From Megachile rotundata (lineage: Eukaryota > Arthropoda > Insecta > Hymenoptera > Megachilidae): a stretch of DNA of 64,000 nt. Where the stretch lies: NCBI RefSeq assembly GCF_050947335.1, contig NW_027473318.1, forward strand, positions 3,038,001 through 3,102,000. The letters are read 5' to 3'. A program made the translations under genes and the position numbers. The notes under the pieces are model-generated. The model was not told where the DNA came from. It saw nothing but the letters and a program-made list of their open reading frames with translations, and did not search any database. Position 1 is the stretch's first letter. The number at the start of each line of letters is the position of its first letter. Shown here in pieces: positions 41,853-57,100 of the stretch.

Positions 41853-44800
41853 GATTATGATTGTATTTTTGTGATTTTATGATTGTGATTGTATGATTGT
41901 GATTGTATGATTGTGATTGTATGATTGCGATTGTATGAATGCGATTGTATGAATGTTATTGCATAATTGTGATTGTATGATTGTGATTGTATGATTGTGA
42001 TTGTATGATTGTGATTGTATGATTGTGATTGTATGATTGTGATTGTATGATTGTGATTGTATGATTGTGATTGTATGATTGTGATTGTATGATTGTGATT
42101 GTATGATTGTAATTGTATGATTATGATTGTATGATTGTGATTGTATGATTGAGATTCTATGATTGTGATTGTATGATTGCGATTGTATGATTGTCATTGT
42201 ATGATTGTGATTGTATGATTGTGATTGTATGATTGTCATTGTATGATTGTGATTGTATGATTGTGATTGTATGATTGTGATTGTATGATTGTGATTGTAT
42301 GATTGTGATTGTATGATTGTGATTGTATGATTGTGTTTGTATGATTGTGATTGTATGATTGTGATTGTATGAGTGTGATTGACTGATTGTGGTTGTGCGA
42401 TTGTGATTGTACGATTGTGATTGTACGATTGTGATTGTATGATTGTGATTGTATGATTATGATTGTATGATTGTGATTGCATGATTGTGATTGTATGATT
42501 GTGATTGCATGATTTTGAATGTATGTTTCTGATTGTATGATTGTGATTGTATGATTGTGATTGTATGATTGTGAGTGTATGATTGTGATTATATGATTGT
42601 GATTGTATGATTGTGATTGTATGATTGCGATTGTATGAATGCGATTGTATGAATGTTATTGCATAATTGTGATTGTATGATTGTGATTGTATGATTGTGA
42701 TTGTATGATTGTGATTGTATGATTGTGATTGTCTGATTGTGGTTGTGCGATTGTGATTGTATGATTGTGATTCTGTGATTGTGATTGTATGATTGTGATT
42801 GTATGATTGTGATTGTATGATTGTATTTGGGAGATTGTATTTGGGAGATTGTATTTGGGAGATTGTAATTGTATGATTGCGATTGTATGATTGTGATTGT
42901 ATGATTGCGATTGTATGATTGTGATTGTATGTTTATGATTGTATTTTTGTGATTTTATGATTGTGATTGTATGATTGTGATTGTATGATTGTGATTGTAT
43001 GATTGTGATTGTATGATTGCGATTGTATGAATGCGATTGTATGATTGTGATTGCATAATTGTGATTGTATGATTGTGATTGTATGATTGTGATTGTATGA
43101 TTGTGATTGTATGATTGTGATTGTATGATTGTGATTGTATGATTGTGATTGTATGAATGCGATTGTATGATTGTGATTGCATAATTGTGATTGTATGATT
43201 GCGATTGTATGATTGTGGTTGTATGATTGTGATTGTATGATTGTGATGTATGATTGTAATTGTATGATTATGATTTTATGATTGTGATTGTATGATTGTC
43301 ATGGTATGATTGTGATGGTATGATTGTGATTGTATGATTGCGATCGTATGATTCTGATTGTATGATTATGGTTGTATGATTGTGATTGTATGATTGCGAT
43401 TGTATGATTGTGATTGTATGTTTATGATTGTATTTTTGTGATTTTATGATTGTGATTGTATGATTGTGATTGTATGATTGTGATTGTATGATTGCGATTG
43501 TATGAATGCGATTGTATGATTGTGATTGCATAATTGTGATTGTATGATTGTGATTGTATGATTGTGATTGTATGATTGTGATTGTATGATTGTGATTGTA
43601 TGATTGTGGTTGTATGATTGTGATTGTATGAATGCGATTGTATGATTGTGATTGCATGATTGTGATTGTATGATTGTGATTGCATGATTTTGAATGTATG
43701 ATTCTGATTGTATGATTGTGATTGTATGATTGTGATTGTATGATTGTGAGTGTATGATTGTGATTATATGATTGCGATTGTATGATTGTGATAGTATGAT
43801 TGTGATTGTATGATTGTGATTGCATGATTGTGATTGTATGATTGCAATTGTATGATTGTGATTGTATGATTATGATTTTATGATTGTGATTGCATGATTG
43901 TGATTGTATGGTTGTGATTGTATGATTGTGATTGTATGATTGTGACAGTATGATTGTGATTGTATGATTGTGATTGTATGATTGTGATTGTATGATTGTG
44001 ATTGTATGATTCTGATTGTATGATTGTATTTGGGAGATTGTATTTGGGAGATTGTATTTGGGAGATTGTAATTGTATGATTGCGATTGTATGATTGTGAT
44101 TGTATGATTGCGATTGTATGATTGTGATTGTATGATTGTGATGTATGATTGTAATTGTATGATTATGATTGTATGATTGTGATTGTATGATTGTGATTGT
44201 ATGATTGTATTTGGGAGATTGTATTTGGGAGATTGTAATTGTATGATTGCGATTGTATGATTGTGATTGTATGATTGCGATTGTATGATTGTGATTGTAT
44301 GATTGTGATGTATGATTGTAATTGTATGATTATGATTGTATGATTGTGATTGTATGATTGTCATGGTATGATTGTGATGGTATGATTGTGATTGTATGAT
44401 TGCGATCGTATGATTGTGATTGTATGATTATGATTGTATGATTGTGATTGTATGATTGTGACAGTATGATTGTGATTGTATGATTGTGATTGTATGATTG
44501 CGATTGTATGAATGCGATTGTATGATTGTGATTGCATAATTGTGATTGTATGATTGTGATTGTATGATTGTGATTGTATGATTGTGATTGTATGATTGTG
44601 ATTGTATGATTGTGATTGTATGATTGTGATTGTATGAATGCGATTGTATGATTGTCATTGCATAATTGTGATTGTATGATTGTGATTGTATGATTGTGGT
44701 TGTATGATTGTGATTGTATGATTGTGATGTATGATTGTAATTGTATGATTATGATTTTATGATTGTGATTGTATGATTGTCATGGTATGATTGTGATGGT

Positions 44801-44975
44801 ATGATTGTGATTGTATGATTGCGATCGTATGATTCTGATTGTATGATTATGGTTGTATGATTGTGATTGTATGATTGCGATTGTATGATTGTGATTGTAT
44901 GTTTATGATTGTATTTTTGTGATTTTATGATTGTGATTGTATGATTGTGATTGTATGATTGTGATTGTATGATTG
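41853..44975. repeat. Mosaic block left of the 9.8-kb repeat
   Basis: Contains T-rich double units at 41853 (gattatg subtype), 42931, 43420 and 44901. It has the gagtgtgattgact cassette near 42.37 kb, another gattttgaatgtat/gattctgattgtat series near 43.69 kb, and the triplet near 43.3, 44.35 and 44.78 kb. It resembles the 3.3-kb family at 3.2-8 kb in cassette order but is shuffled. The only non-canonical content is variant monomers. Confidence 0.6.
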
Positions 44976-46466
44976 CGATTGTATGAATGCGATTGTATGA
45001 TTGTGATTGCATAATTGTGATTGTATGATTGTGATTGTATGATTGTGATTGTATGATTGTGATTGTATGATTGTGGTTGTATGATTGTGATTGTATGAAT
45101 GCGATTGTATGATTGTGATTGCATAATTGTGATTGTATGATTGTGATTGTATGATTGTGATTGTATGATTGCGATTGTATGAATGCGATTTTATGATTGT
45201 GATTGCATAATTGTGATTGTATGATTGTGATTGTATGATTGTGATTGTATGATTGTGATTGTATGATTGTGATTGTATGAATGCGATTGTATGATTGTGA
45301 TTGCATAATTGTGATTGTATGATTGTGATTGTATGATTGCGATTGTATGATTGTGATTGTATGATTGTGATGTATGATTGTAATTGTATGATTATGATTG
45401 TATGATTGTGATTGTATGATTGTCATGGTATGATTGTGATGGTATGATTGTGATTGTATGATTGCGATCGTATGATTCTGATTGTATGATTATGGTTGTA
45501 TGAATATGATTGTATGATTGTGATTGCATGATTGTGATTGTATGATTGTGATTGTATGATTGTGATTGTATGATTGTGATTGTATGATTGTGATTGTATG
45601 ATTGTGATTGTCTGATTGTGGTTGTGCGATTGTGATTGTATGATTGTGATTCTGTGATTGTGATTGTATGATTGTGATTGTATGATTGTGATTGTATGAT
45701 TGTGATTGTATGATTGTGACTGTATGTTTGTGATTGTATGATTGTGATTGTACGATTGTGATTGTATGATTGTGATTGTATGATTGTGATAGTATGATTG
45801 TGATTGTATGACTGTGATTGTATGACTGTGATTGTATGATTGTGATTGTATGATTGTGATTGTATGATTGTGAAAGTATGATTGTGATTCTATGATTGTG
45901 ATTGTATGATTGTGATTGTATGATTGTGATTGTCTGATTGTGGTTGTGCGATTGTGATTGTACGATTGTGATTTTCCGATTGTGATTGTATGATTGTGAT
46001 TGTATGATTATGATTGTATGATTGTGATTGCATGATTGTGACTGTATGATTGTATTTGGGAGATTGTATTTGGGAGATTGTATTTGAGAGATTGTAATTG
46101 TATGATTGCTATTGTATGATTGTGATTGTATGATTGTGATTGCATGATTGTGACTGTATGATTGTGATTGTATGATTGTGATTGTATGATTGAGATTGTA
46201 TGATTGTGATTGTATGATTGCGATTGTATGATTGTGATTGTATGATTGCGATTGTATGATTGTGATTGTATGATTGTGATGTATGTTTGTAATTGTATGA
46301 TTATGATTGTATGATTGTGATTGTATGATTGAGATTGTATGATTGTGATTGTATGATTGTGATTGCATGATTGTGACTGTATGATTGTGATTGTATGATT
46401 GTGATTGTATGATTGTGATTGTATGATTGCGATTGTATGATTGTGATTGTATGATTGCGATTGTAT

Positions 46467-46606
46467 GATTGTGATTGTATGATTGTGATTGTATGATTGT
46501 GATTGTATGATTGTGATTGTATGATTGTGATTGTATGATTGTGATTGTATGATTGTGATTGTATGATTGTGATTGTATGATTGTGATTGTATGATTGTGA
46601 TTGTAT
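46467..46606. repeat. Pure run of ten canonical monomers
   Basis: Ten uninterrupted gattgtgattgtat units between a gattgcgattgtat and a gattgtgactgtat. The same ten-unit run is seen at 51723-51862, and both recur in copy 2 of the 9,797-bp HOR. Homologous places in other repeats hold three or four units (near 13.4 and 22.8 kb), so these runs are local expansions. Confidence 0.85.
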
Positions 46607-48842
46607 GATTGTGACTGTATGATTGTGATTGTATGATTGTGATTGTATGATTGTGATTGTATGATTTTATTTGGGAGATTGTATTTGGGAGATTGTAATT
46701 GTATGATTGCGATTGTATGATTGTGATTGTATGATTGCGATTGTATGATTGTGATTGTATGATTGTGATGTATGATTGTAATTGTATGATTATGATTGTA
46801 TGATTGTGATTGTATGATTGCGATTGTATGATTGTGATTGTATGATTGTGATTGTATGATTGTGATTGTATGATTGTGATTGTATGATGGTGATGGTATG
46901 ATTTCGATTGTATGATTGTGATTGTCTGATTGTGATTGTATGATTGTGAATGTATGATTGTGATTGTATGATTGTGATTGTATGATTGTGATAGTATGAT
47001 TGTGATTGTATGATTGTGGTTGTATGATTGTGATTGTATGAATGCGATTGTATGATTGTGATTGCATAATTGTGATTGTATGATTGTGATTGTATGATTG
47101 CGATTGTATGATTGTGATTGTATGATTGTGATGTATGATTGTAATTGTATGATTATGATTGTATGATTGTGATTGTATGATTGTCATGGTATGATTGTGA
47201 TGGTATGATTGTGATTGTATGATTGCGATCGTATGATTCTGATTGTATGATTATGGTTGTATGATTGTGATTGTATGATTGCGATTGTATGATTGTGATT
47301 GTATGTTTATGATTGTATTTTTGTGATTTTATGATTGTGATTGTATGATTGTGATTGTATGATTGTGATTGTATGATTGTGATTGTATGATTGCGATTGT
47401 ATGAATGCGATTGTATGATTGTGATTGCATAATTGTGATTGTATGATTGTGATTGTATGATTGTGATTGTATGATTGTGATTGTATGATTGTGGTTGTAT
47501 GATTGTGATTGTATGATTGTGATTGTATGATTGTGATTGTATGATTGTGATTGTATGATTGTGATAGTATGATTGTGATTGTATGATTGTGACTGTATGA
47601 TTGTGATTGTATGATTGTATTTGGGAGATTGTATTTGGGAGATTGTATTTGGCAGATTGTAACTGTATGATTGCGATTGTATGATTGTGATTGTATGATT
47701 GCGATTGTATGATTGCGGTTGTATGATTGTGATGTATGATTGTAATTGTATGATTATGATTGTATGATTGTGATTGTATGATTGTGATTGTATGATTGTA
47801 TTTGGGAGATTGTATTTGGGAGATTGTATTTGGGAGATTGTAATTGTATGATTGCGATTGTACGATTGTGATTGTATGATTGCGATTGTATGATTGTGAT
47901 TGTATGATTGTGATGTATGGTTGTAATTGTATGATTATGATTGTATGATTGTGATTGTATGATTGTGATGGTATGATTGTGATGGTATGATTGTGATTGT
48001 ATGATTGCGATCGTATGATTGTGATTGTATGATTATGATTGTATGATTGTGATTGTATGATTGCGATTGTATGATTGTCATTGTATGATTATGATTGTAT
48101 TTTTGTGATTTTATGATTGTGATTGTATGATTGTGATTGTATGATTGTGATTGTATGATTGTGATTGTATGATTGCGATTGTATGAATGCGATTGTATGA
48201 ATGTTATTGCATAATTGTGATTGTATGATTGTGATTGTATGATTGTGATTGTATGATTGTGATTGTATGATTGTAATTGTATGATTATGATTGTATGATT
48301 GTGATTGTATGATTGAGATTCTATGATTGTGATTGTATGATTGCGATTGTATGATTGTCATTGTATGATTGTGATTGTATGATTGTGATTGTATGATTGT
48401 GATTGTATGATTGTGATTGTATGATTGTGATTGTATGATTGTGATTGTATGATTGTGATTGTATGATTGTGAAAGTATGATTGTGATTGTATGATTGTGT
48501 TTGTATGATTGTGATTGTATGATTGTGATTGTATGAGTGTGATTGACTGATTGTGGTTGTGCGATTGTGATTGTACGATTGTGATTGTACGATTGTGATT
48601 GTATGATTGTGATTGTATGATTGTGATAGTATGATTGTGATTGTATGACTGTGATTGTATGACTGTGATTGTATGATTGTGATTGTATGATTGTGATTGT
48701 ATGATTGTGATTGTATGATTGTGATTGTATGATTGTGATTGTATGATTGTGATTGTATGATTGTGATTATATGATTGTGACAGTATGATTGTGATTGTAT
48801 GATTGTGATTGTATGATTGTGATTGTATGATTGTGATTGTAT

Positions 48843-48912
48843 GATTGTATTTGGGAGATTGTATTTGGGAGATTGTATTTGGGAGATTGTATTTGGGAGA
48901 TTGTATTTGGGA
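48843..48912. repeat. Five-unit GGG cluster
   Basis: Five perfect gattgtatttggga units in the first half of 9,797-bp HOR copy 1; partner clusters at 54070 (5,227 bp on) and 58640 (9,797 bp on). Confidence 0.92.
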
Positions 48913-51900
48913 GATTGTAATTGTATGATTGCGATTGTATGATTGTGATTGTATGATTGCGATTGTATGATTGTGATTGTATGATTGTGATGTATGATTG
49001 TAATTGTATGATTATGATTGTATGATTGTGATTGTATGATTGTGATTGTATGATTGTGATTGTATGATTGTATTTGGGAGATTGTATTTGGGAGATTGTA
49101 ATTGTATGATTGCGATTGTATGATTGTGATTGTATGATTGCGATTGTATGAATGCGATTGTATGATTGTGATTGCATAATTGTGATTGTATGATTGTGAT
49201 TGTATGATTGTGATTGTATGATTGTGATTGTATGATTGTGATTGTATGATTGTGATTGTATGAATGCGATTGTATGATTGTGATTGCATAATTGTGATTG
49301 TATGATTGTGATTGTATGATTGCGATTGTATGATTGTGATTGTATGATTGTGATGTATGATTGTAATTGTATGATTATGATTGTATGATTGTGATTGTAT
49401 GATTGTCATGGTATGATTGTGATGGTATGATTGTGATTGTATGATTGCGATCGTATGATTCTAATTGTATGATTATGGTTGTATGATTGTGATTGTATGA
49501 TTGCGATTGTATGATTGTGATTGTATGTTTATGATTGTATTTTTGTGATTTTATGATTGTGATTGTATGATTGTGATTGTATGATTGTGATTGTATGATT
49601 GCGATTGTATGAATGCGATTGTATGATTGTGATTGCATAATTGTGATTGTATGATTGTGATTGTATGATTGTGATTGTATGATTGTGATTGTATGATTGT
49701 GGTTGTATGATTGTGATTGTATGAATGCGATTGTATGATTGTGATTGCATAATTGTGATTGTATGATTGTGATTGTATGATTGTGATTGTATGTTTGCGA
49801 TAGTATGATTGTGATGTTATGATTGTGATGTTATGATTGTGATTGTATGATTGTGATTGTATGAGTGTGATTGTCTGATTGCGGTTGTGCGTTTGTGATT
49901 GTACGATTGTGAATGTACGATTGTGATTGTATGGTTGTGGTTGTATGAATATGATTGTATGATTGTGATTGCATGATTGTGATTGTATGATTGTGATTGT
50001 ATGATTGTGATTGTATGATTGTGATTGTATGATTGTGATTGTGTGATTGTGATTGTCTGATTGTGGTTGTGCGATTGTGATTGTATGATTGTGATTCTGT
50101 GATTGTGATTGTATGATTGTGATTGTATGATTGTGATTGTATGATTGTGACTGTATGTTTGTGATTGTATGATTGTGATTGTACGATTGTGATTGTATGA
50201 TTGTGATTGTATGATTGTGATAGTATGATTGTGATTGTATGACTGTGATTGTATGACTGTGATTGTATGATTGTGATTGTATGATTGTGATTGTATGATT
50301 GTGAAAGTATGATTGTGATTCTATGATTGTGATTGTATGATTGTGATTGTATGATTGTGATTGTATGATTGTGATTGTCTGATTGTGGTAGTGCGATTGT
50401 GATTGTACGATTGTGATTGTACGATTGTGATTGTATGATTGTGATTGTATGATTATGATTGTATGATTGTGATTGCATGATTGTGACTGTATGATTGTAT
50501 TTGGGAGATTGTATTTGGGAGATTGTATTTGAGAGATTGTAATTGTATGATTGCTATTGTATGATTGTGATTGTATGATTGTGATTGCATGATTGTGACT
50601 GTATGATTGTGATTGTATGATTGTGATTGTATGATTGAGATTGTATGATTGTGATTGTATGAGTGCGATTGTATGATTGTGATTGTATGATTGCGATTGT
50701 ATGATTGTGATTGTATGATTGTGATGTATGTTTGTAATTGTATGATTATGATTGTATGATTGTGATTGTATGATTGAGATTGTGTGAGTGTGATTGTATG
50801 ATTGTGATTGCATGATTGTGACTGTATGATTGTGATTGTATGATTGTGATTGTATGATTGAGATTGTATGATTGTGATTGTATGATTGCGATTGTATGAT
50901 TGTGATTGTATGATTGCGATTGTATGATTGTGATTGTATGATTGTGATTGTATGATTGTGATTCTGTGATTGTGATTGTATGATTGTGATTGTATGATTG
51001 TGATTGTATGATTGTGACTGTATGTTTGTGATTGTACGATTGTGATTGTACCATTGTGATTGTACGATTGTGATTGTATGATTGTGATTGTATGATTGTG
51101 ATAGTATGATTGTGATTGTATGACTGTGATTGTATGACTGTGATTGTATGATTGTGATTGTATGATTGTGATTGTATGATTGTGAAAGTATGATTGTGAT
51201 TCTATGATTGTGATTGTATGATTGTGATTGTCTGATTGTGGTTGTGCGATTGTGATTGTACGATTGTGATTGTACGATTGTGATTGTATGATTGCGATTG
51301 TATGATTGTGATTGTATGATTGTGATTGTATGATTGTGATTCTGTGATTGTGATTGTATGATTGTGATTGTATGATTGTGATTGCATGATTGTGACTGTA
51401 TGATTGTGATTGTATGATTGTGATTGTATGATTGAGATTGTATGATTGTGATTGTATGATTGCGATTGTATGATTGTGATTGTATGATTGCGATTGTATG
51501 ATTGTGATTGTATGATTGTGATGTATGTTTGTAATTGTATGATTATGATTGTATGATTGTGATTGTATGATTGAGATTGTATGATTGTGATTGTATGATT
51601 GTGATTGCATGATTGTGACTGTATGATTGTGATTGTATGATTGTGATTGTATGATTGAGATTGTATGATTGTGATTGTATGATTGCGATTGTATGATTGT
51701 GATTGTATGATTGCGATTGTATGATTGTGATTGTATGATTGTGATTGTATGATTGTGATTGTATGATTGTGATTGTATGATTGTGATTGTATGATTGTGA
51801 TTGTATGATTGTGATTGTATGATTGTGATTGTATGATTGTGATTGTATGATTGTGATTGTATGATTGTGACTGTATGATTGTGATTGTATGATTGTGATT

Positions 51901-54069
51901 GTATGATTGTGATTGTATGATTGTATTTGGGAGATTGTATTTGGGAGATTGTAATTGTATGATTGCGATTGTATGATTGTGATTGTATGATTGCGATTGT
52001 ATGATTGTGATTGTATGATTGTGATGTATGATTGTAATTGTATGATTATGATTGTATGATTGTGATTGTATGATTGAGATTGTATGATTGTGATTGTATG
52101 ATTGCGATTGTATAATTGTGATTGTATGATTGTGATTGTATGATTGTGATTGTATGATTGTGATTGTATGATTGTGATTGTATGATTGTGATTGTATGAT
52201 TGTGATTGTATGATTGTGATTGTATGATTGTGATTGTATGATTGTGACTGTATGATTGTGATTGTATGATTGTGATTGTATGATTGTGATTGTATGATTT
52301 TATTTGGGAGATTGTATTTGGGAGATTGTAATTGTATGATTGCGATTGTATGATTGTGATTGTATGATTGCGATTGTATGATTGTGATTGTATGATTGTG
52401 ATGTATGATTGTAATTGTATGATTATGATTGTATGATTGTGATTGTATGATTGCGATTGTATGATTGTGATTGTATGATTGTGATTGTATGATTGTGATT
52501 GTATGATTGTGATTGTATGATGGTGATGGTATGATTTCGATTGTATGATTGTGATTGTCTGATTGTGATTGTATGATTGTGAATGTATGATTGTGATTGT
52601 ATGATTGTGATTGTATGATTGTGATAGTATGATTGTGATTGTATGATTGTGGTTGTATGATTGTGATTGTATGAATGCGATTGTATGATTGTGATTGCAT
52701 AATTGTGATTGTATGATTGTGATTGTATGATTGCGATTGTATGATTGTGATTGTATGATTGTGATGTATGATTGTAATTGTATGATTATGATTGTATGAT
52801 TGTGATTGTATGATTGTCATGGTATGATTGTGATGGTATGATTGTGATTGTATGATTGCGATCGTATGATTCTGATTGTATGATTATGGTTGTATGATTG
52901 TGATTGTATGATTGCGATTGTATGATTGTGATTGTATGTTTATGATTGTATTTTTGTGATTTTATGATTGTGATTGTATGATTGTGATTGTATGATTGTG
53001 ATTGTATGATTGTGATTGTATGATTGCGATTGTATGAATGCGATTGTATGATTGTGATTGCATAATTGTGATTGTATGATTGTGATTGTATGATTGTGAT
53101 TGTATGATTGTGATTGTATGATTGTGGTTGTATGATTGTGATTGTATGATTGTGATTGTATGATTGTGATTGTATGATTGTGATTGTATGATTGTGATAG
53201 TATGATTGTGATTGTATGATTGTGACTGTATGATTGTGATTGTATGATTGTATTTGGGAGATTGTATTTGGGAGATTGTATTTGGCAGATTGTAACTGTA
53301 TGATTGCGATTGTATGATTGTGATTGTATGATTGCGATTGTATGATTGCGGTTGTATGATTGTGATGTATGATTGTAATTGTATGATTATGATTGTATGA
53401 TTGTGATTGTATGATTGTGATTGTATGATTGTATTTGGGAGATTGTATTTGGGAGATTGTATTTGGGAGATTGTAATTGTATGATTGCGATTGTACGATT
53501 GTGATTGTATGATTGCGATTGTATGATTGTGATTGTATGATTGTGATGTATGGTTGTAATTGTATGATTATGATTGTATGATTGCGATTGTATGATTGTC
53601 ATTGTATGATTGTGATTGTATGATTGTGATTGTATGATTGTGATTGTATGATTGTGATTGTATGATTGTGATTGTATGATTGTGATTGTATGATTGTGAT
53701 TGTATGATTGTGAAAGTATGATTGTGATTGTATGATTGTGTTTGTATGATTGTGATTGTATGATTGTGATTGTATGAGTGTGATTGACTGATTGTGGTTG
53801 TGCGATTGTGATTGTACGATTGTGATTGTACGATTGTGATTGTATGATTGTGATTGTATGATTGTGATAGTATGATTGTGATTGTATGACTGTGATTGTA
53901 TGACTGTGATTGTATGATTGTGATTGTATGATTGTGATTGTATGATTGTGATTGTATGATTGTGATTGTATGATTGTGATTGTATGATTGTGATTGTATG
54001 ATTGTGATTATATGATTGTGACAGTATGATTGTGATTGTATGATTGTGATTGTATGATTGTGATTGTAT

Positions 54070-54139
54070 GATTGTATTTGGGAGATTGTATTTGGGAGAT
54101 TGTATTTGGGAGATTGTATTTGGGAGATTGTATTTGGGA
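54070..54139. repeat. Five-unit GGG cluster
   Basis: Five perfect gattgtatttggga units in the second half of the dimeric 9,797-bp HOR; partner in copy 2 at 63867. Confidence 0.92.
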
Positions 54140-57100
54140 GATTGTAATTGTATGATTGCGATTGTATGATTGTGATTGTATGATTGCGATTGTATGATTG
54201 TGATTGTATGATTGTGATGTATGATTGTAATTGTATGATTATGATTGTATGATTGTGATTGTATGATTGTGATTGTATGATTGTGATTGTATGATTGTAT
54301 TTGGGAGATTGTATTTGGGAGATTGTAATTGTATGATTGCGATTGTATGATTGTGATTGTATGATTGCGATTGTATGAATGCGATTGTATGATTGTGATT
54401 GCATAATTGTGATTGTATGATTGTGATTGTATGATTGTGATTGTATGATTGTGATTGTATGATTGTGATTGTATGATTGTGATTGTATGAATGCGATTGT
54501 ATGATTGTGATTGCATAATTGTGATTGTATGATTGTGATTGTATGATTGCGATTGTATGATTGTGATTGTATGATTGTGATGTATGATTGTAATTGTATG
54601 ATTATGATTGTATGATTGTGATTGTATGATTGTCATGGTATGATTGTGATGGTATGATTGTGATTGTATGATTGCGATCGTATGATTCTAATTGTATGAT
54701 TATGGTTGTATGATTGTGATTGTATGATTGTGATTGTATGATTGTGATTGTATGATTGTGGTTGTATGATTGTGATTGTATGAATGCGATTGTATGATTG
54801 TGATTGCATAATTGTGATTGTATGATTGTGATTGTATGATTGTGATTGTATGATTGTGATTGTATGATTGTGGTTGTATGATTGTGATTGTATGAATGCG
54901 ATTGTATGATTGTGATTGCATAATTGTGATTGTATGATTGTGATTGTATGATTGTGATTGTATGATTGCGATTGTATGAATGCGATTTTATGATTGTGAT
55001 TGCATAATTGTGATTGTATGATTGTGATTGTATGATTGTGATTGTATGATTGTGATTGTATGATTGTGATTGTATGAATGCGATTGTATGATTGTGATTG
55101 CATAATTGTGATTGTATGATTGTGATTGTATGATTGCGATTGTATGATTGTGATTGTATGATTGTGATGTATGATTGTAATTGTATGATTATGATTGTAT
55201 GATTGTGATTGTATGATTGTCATGGTATGATTGTGATGGTATGATTGTGATTGTATGATTGCGATCGTATGATTCTGATTGTATGATTATGGTTGTATGA
55301 ATATGATTGTATGATTGTGATTGCATGATTGTGATTGTATGATTGTGATTGTATGATTGTGATTGTATGATTGTGATTGTATGATTGTGATTGTATGATT
55401 GTGATTGTCTGATTGTGGTTGTGCGATTGTGATTGTATGATTGTGATTCTGTGATTGTGATTGTATGATTGTGATTGTATGATTGTGATTGTATGATTGT
55501 GATTGTATGATTGTGACTGTATGTTTGTGATTGTATGATTGTGATTGTACGATTGTGATTGTATGATTGTGATTGTATGATTGTGATAGTATGATTGTGA
55601 TTGTATGACTGTGATTGTATGACTGTGATTGTATGATTGTGATTGTATGATTGTGATTGTATGATTGTGAAAGTATGATTGTGATTCTATGATTGTGATT
55701 GTATGATTGTGATTGTATGATTGTGATTGTCTGATTGTGGTTGTGCGATTGTGATTGTACGATTGTGATTTTCCGATTGTGATTGTATGATTGTGATTGT
55801 ATGATTATGATTGTATGATTGTGATTGCATGATTGTGACTGTATGATTGTATTTGGGAGATTGTATTTGGGAGATTGTATTTGAGAGATTGTAATTGTAT
55901 GATTGCTATTGTATGATTGTGATTGTATGATTGTGATTGCATGATTGTGACTGTATGATTGTGATTGTATGATTGTGATTGTATGATTGAGATTGTATGA
56001 TTGTGATTGTATGATTGCGATTGTATGATTGTGATTGTATGATTGCGATTGTATGATTGTGATTGTATGATTGTGATGTATGTTTGTAATTGTATGATTA
56101 TGATTGTATGATTGTGATTGTATGATTGAGATTGTATGATTGTGATTGTATGATTGTGATTGCATGATTGTGACTGTATGATTGTGATTGTATGATTGTG
56201 ATTGTATGATTGTGATTGTATGATTGCGATTGTATGATTGTGATTGTATGATTGCGATTGTATGATTGTGATTGTATGATTGTGATTGTATGATTGTGAT
56301 TGTATGATTGTGATTGTATGATTGTGATTGTATGATTGTGATTGTATGATTGTGATTGTATGATTGTGATTGTATGATTGTGATTGTATGATTGTGATTG
56401 TATGATTGTGACTGTATGATTGTGATTGTATGATTGTGATTGTATGATTGTGATTGTATGATTTTATTTGGGAGATTGTATTTGGGAGATTGTAATTGTA
56501 TGATTGCGATTGTATGATTGTGATTGTATGATTGCGATTGTATGATTGTGATTGTATGATTGTGATGTATGATTGTAATTGTATGATTATGATTGTATGA
56601 TTGTGATTGTATGATTGCGATTGTATGATTGTGATTGTATGATTGTGATTGTATGATTGTGATTGTATGATTGTGATTGTATGATGGTGATGGTATGATT
56701 TCGATTGTATGATTGTGATTGTCTGATTGTGATTGTATGATTGTGAATGTATGATTGTGATTGTATGATTGTGATTGTATGATTGTGATAGTATGATTGT
56801 GATTGTATGATTGTGGTTGTATGATTGTGATTGTATGAATGCGATTGTATGATTGTGATTGCATAATTGTGATTGTATGATTGTGATTGTATGATTGCGA
56901 TTGTATGATTGTGATTGTATGATTGTGATGTATGATTGTAATTGTATGATTATGATTGTATGATTGTGATTGTATGATTGTCATGGTATGATTGTGATGG
57001 TATGATTGTGATTGTATGATTGCGATCGTATGATTCTGATTGTATGATTATGGTTGTATGATTGTGATTGTATGATTGCGATTGTATGATTGTGATTGTA

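Larger units (their letters stand above)
44976..54772. repeat. 9,797-bp higher-order repeat, copy 1
   Basis: Every landmark compared from here recurs exactly 9,797 bp downstream: gaatgcgattttat 45181/54978, gattttatttggga 46663/56460 and 52296/62093, T-rich double units 47305/57102, 48087/57884, 49527/59324 and 52938/62735, five-unit cluster 48843/58640. Fourteen long - strand open frames in this span have identical translations in both copies. Internally the repeat is a dimer: 46607 matches 52240 at 5,633 bp, and after a 406-bp (29-unit) difference 48843 matches 54070 at 5,227 bp. Confidence 0.9.
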
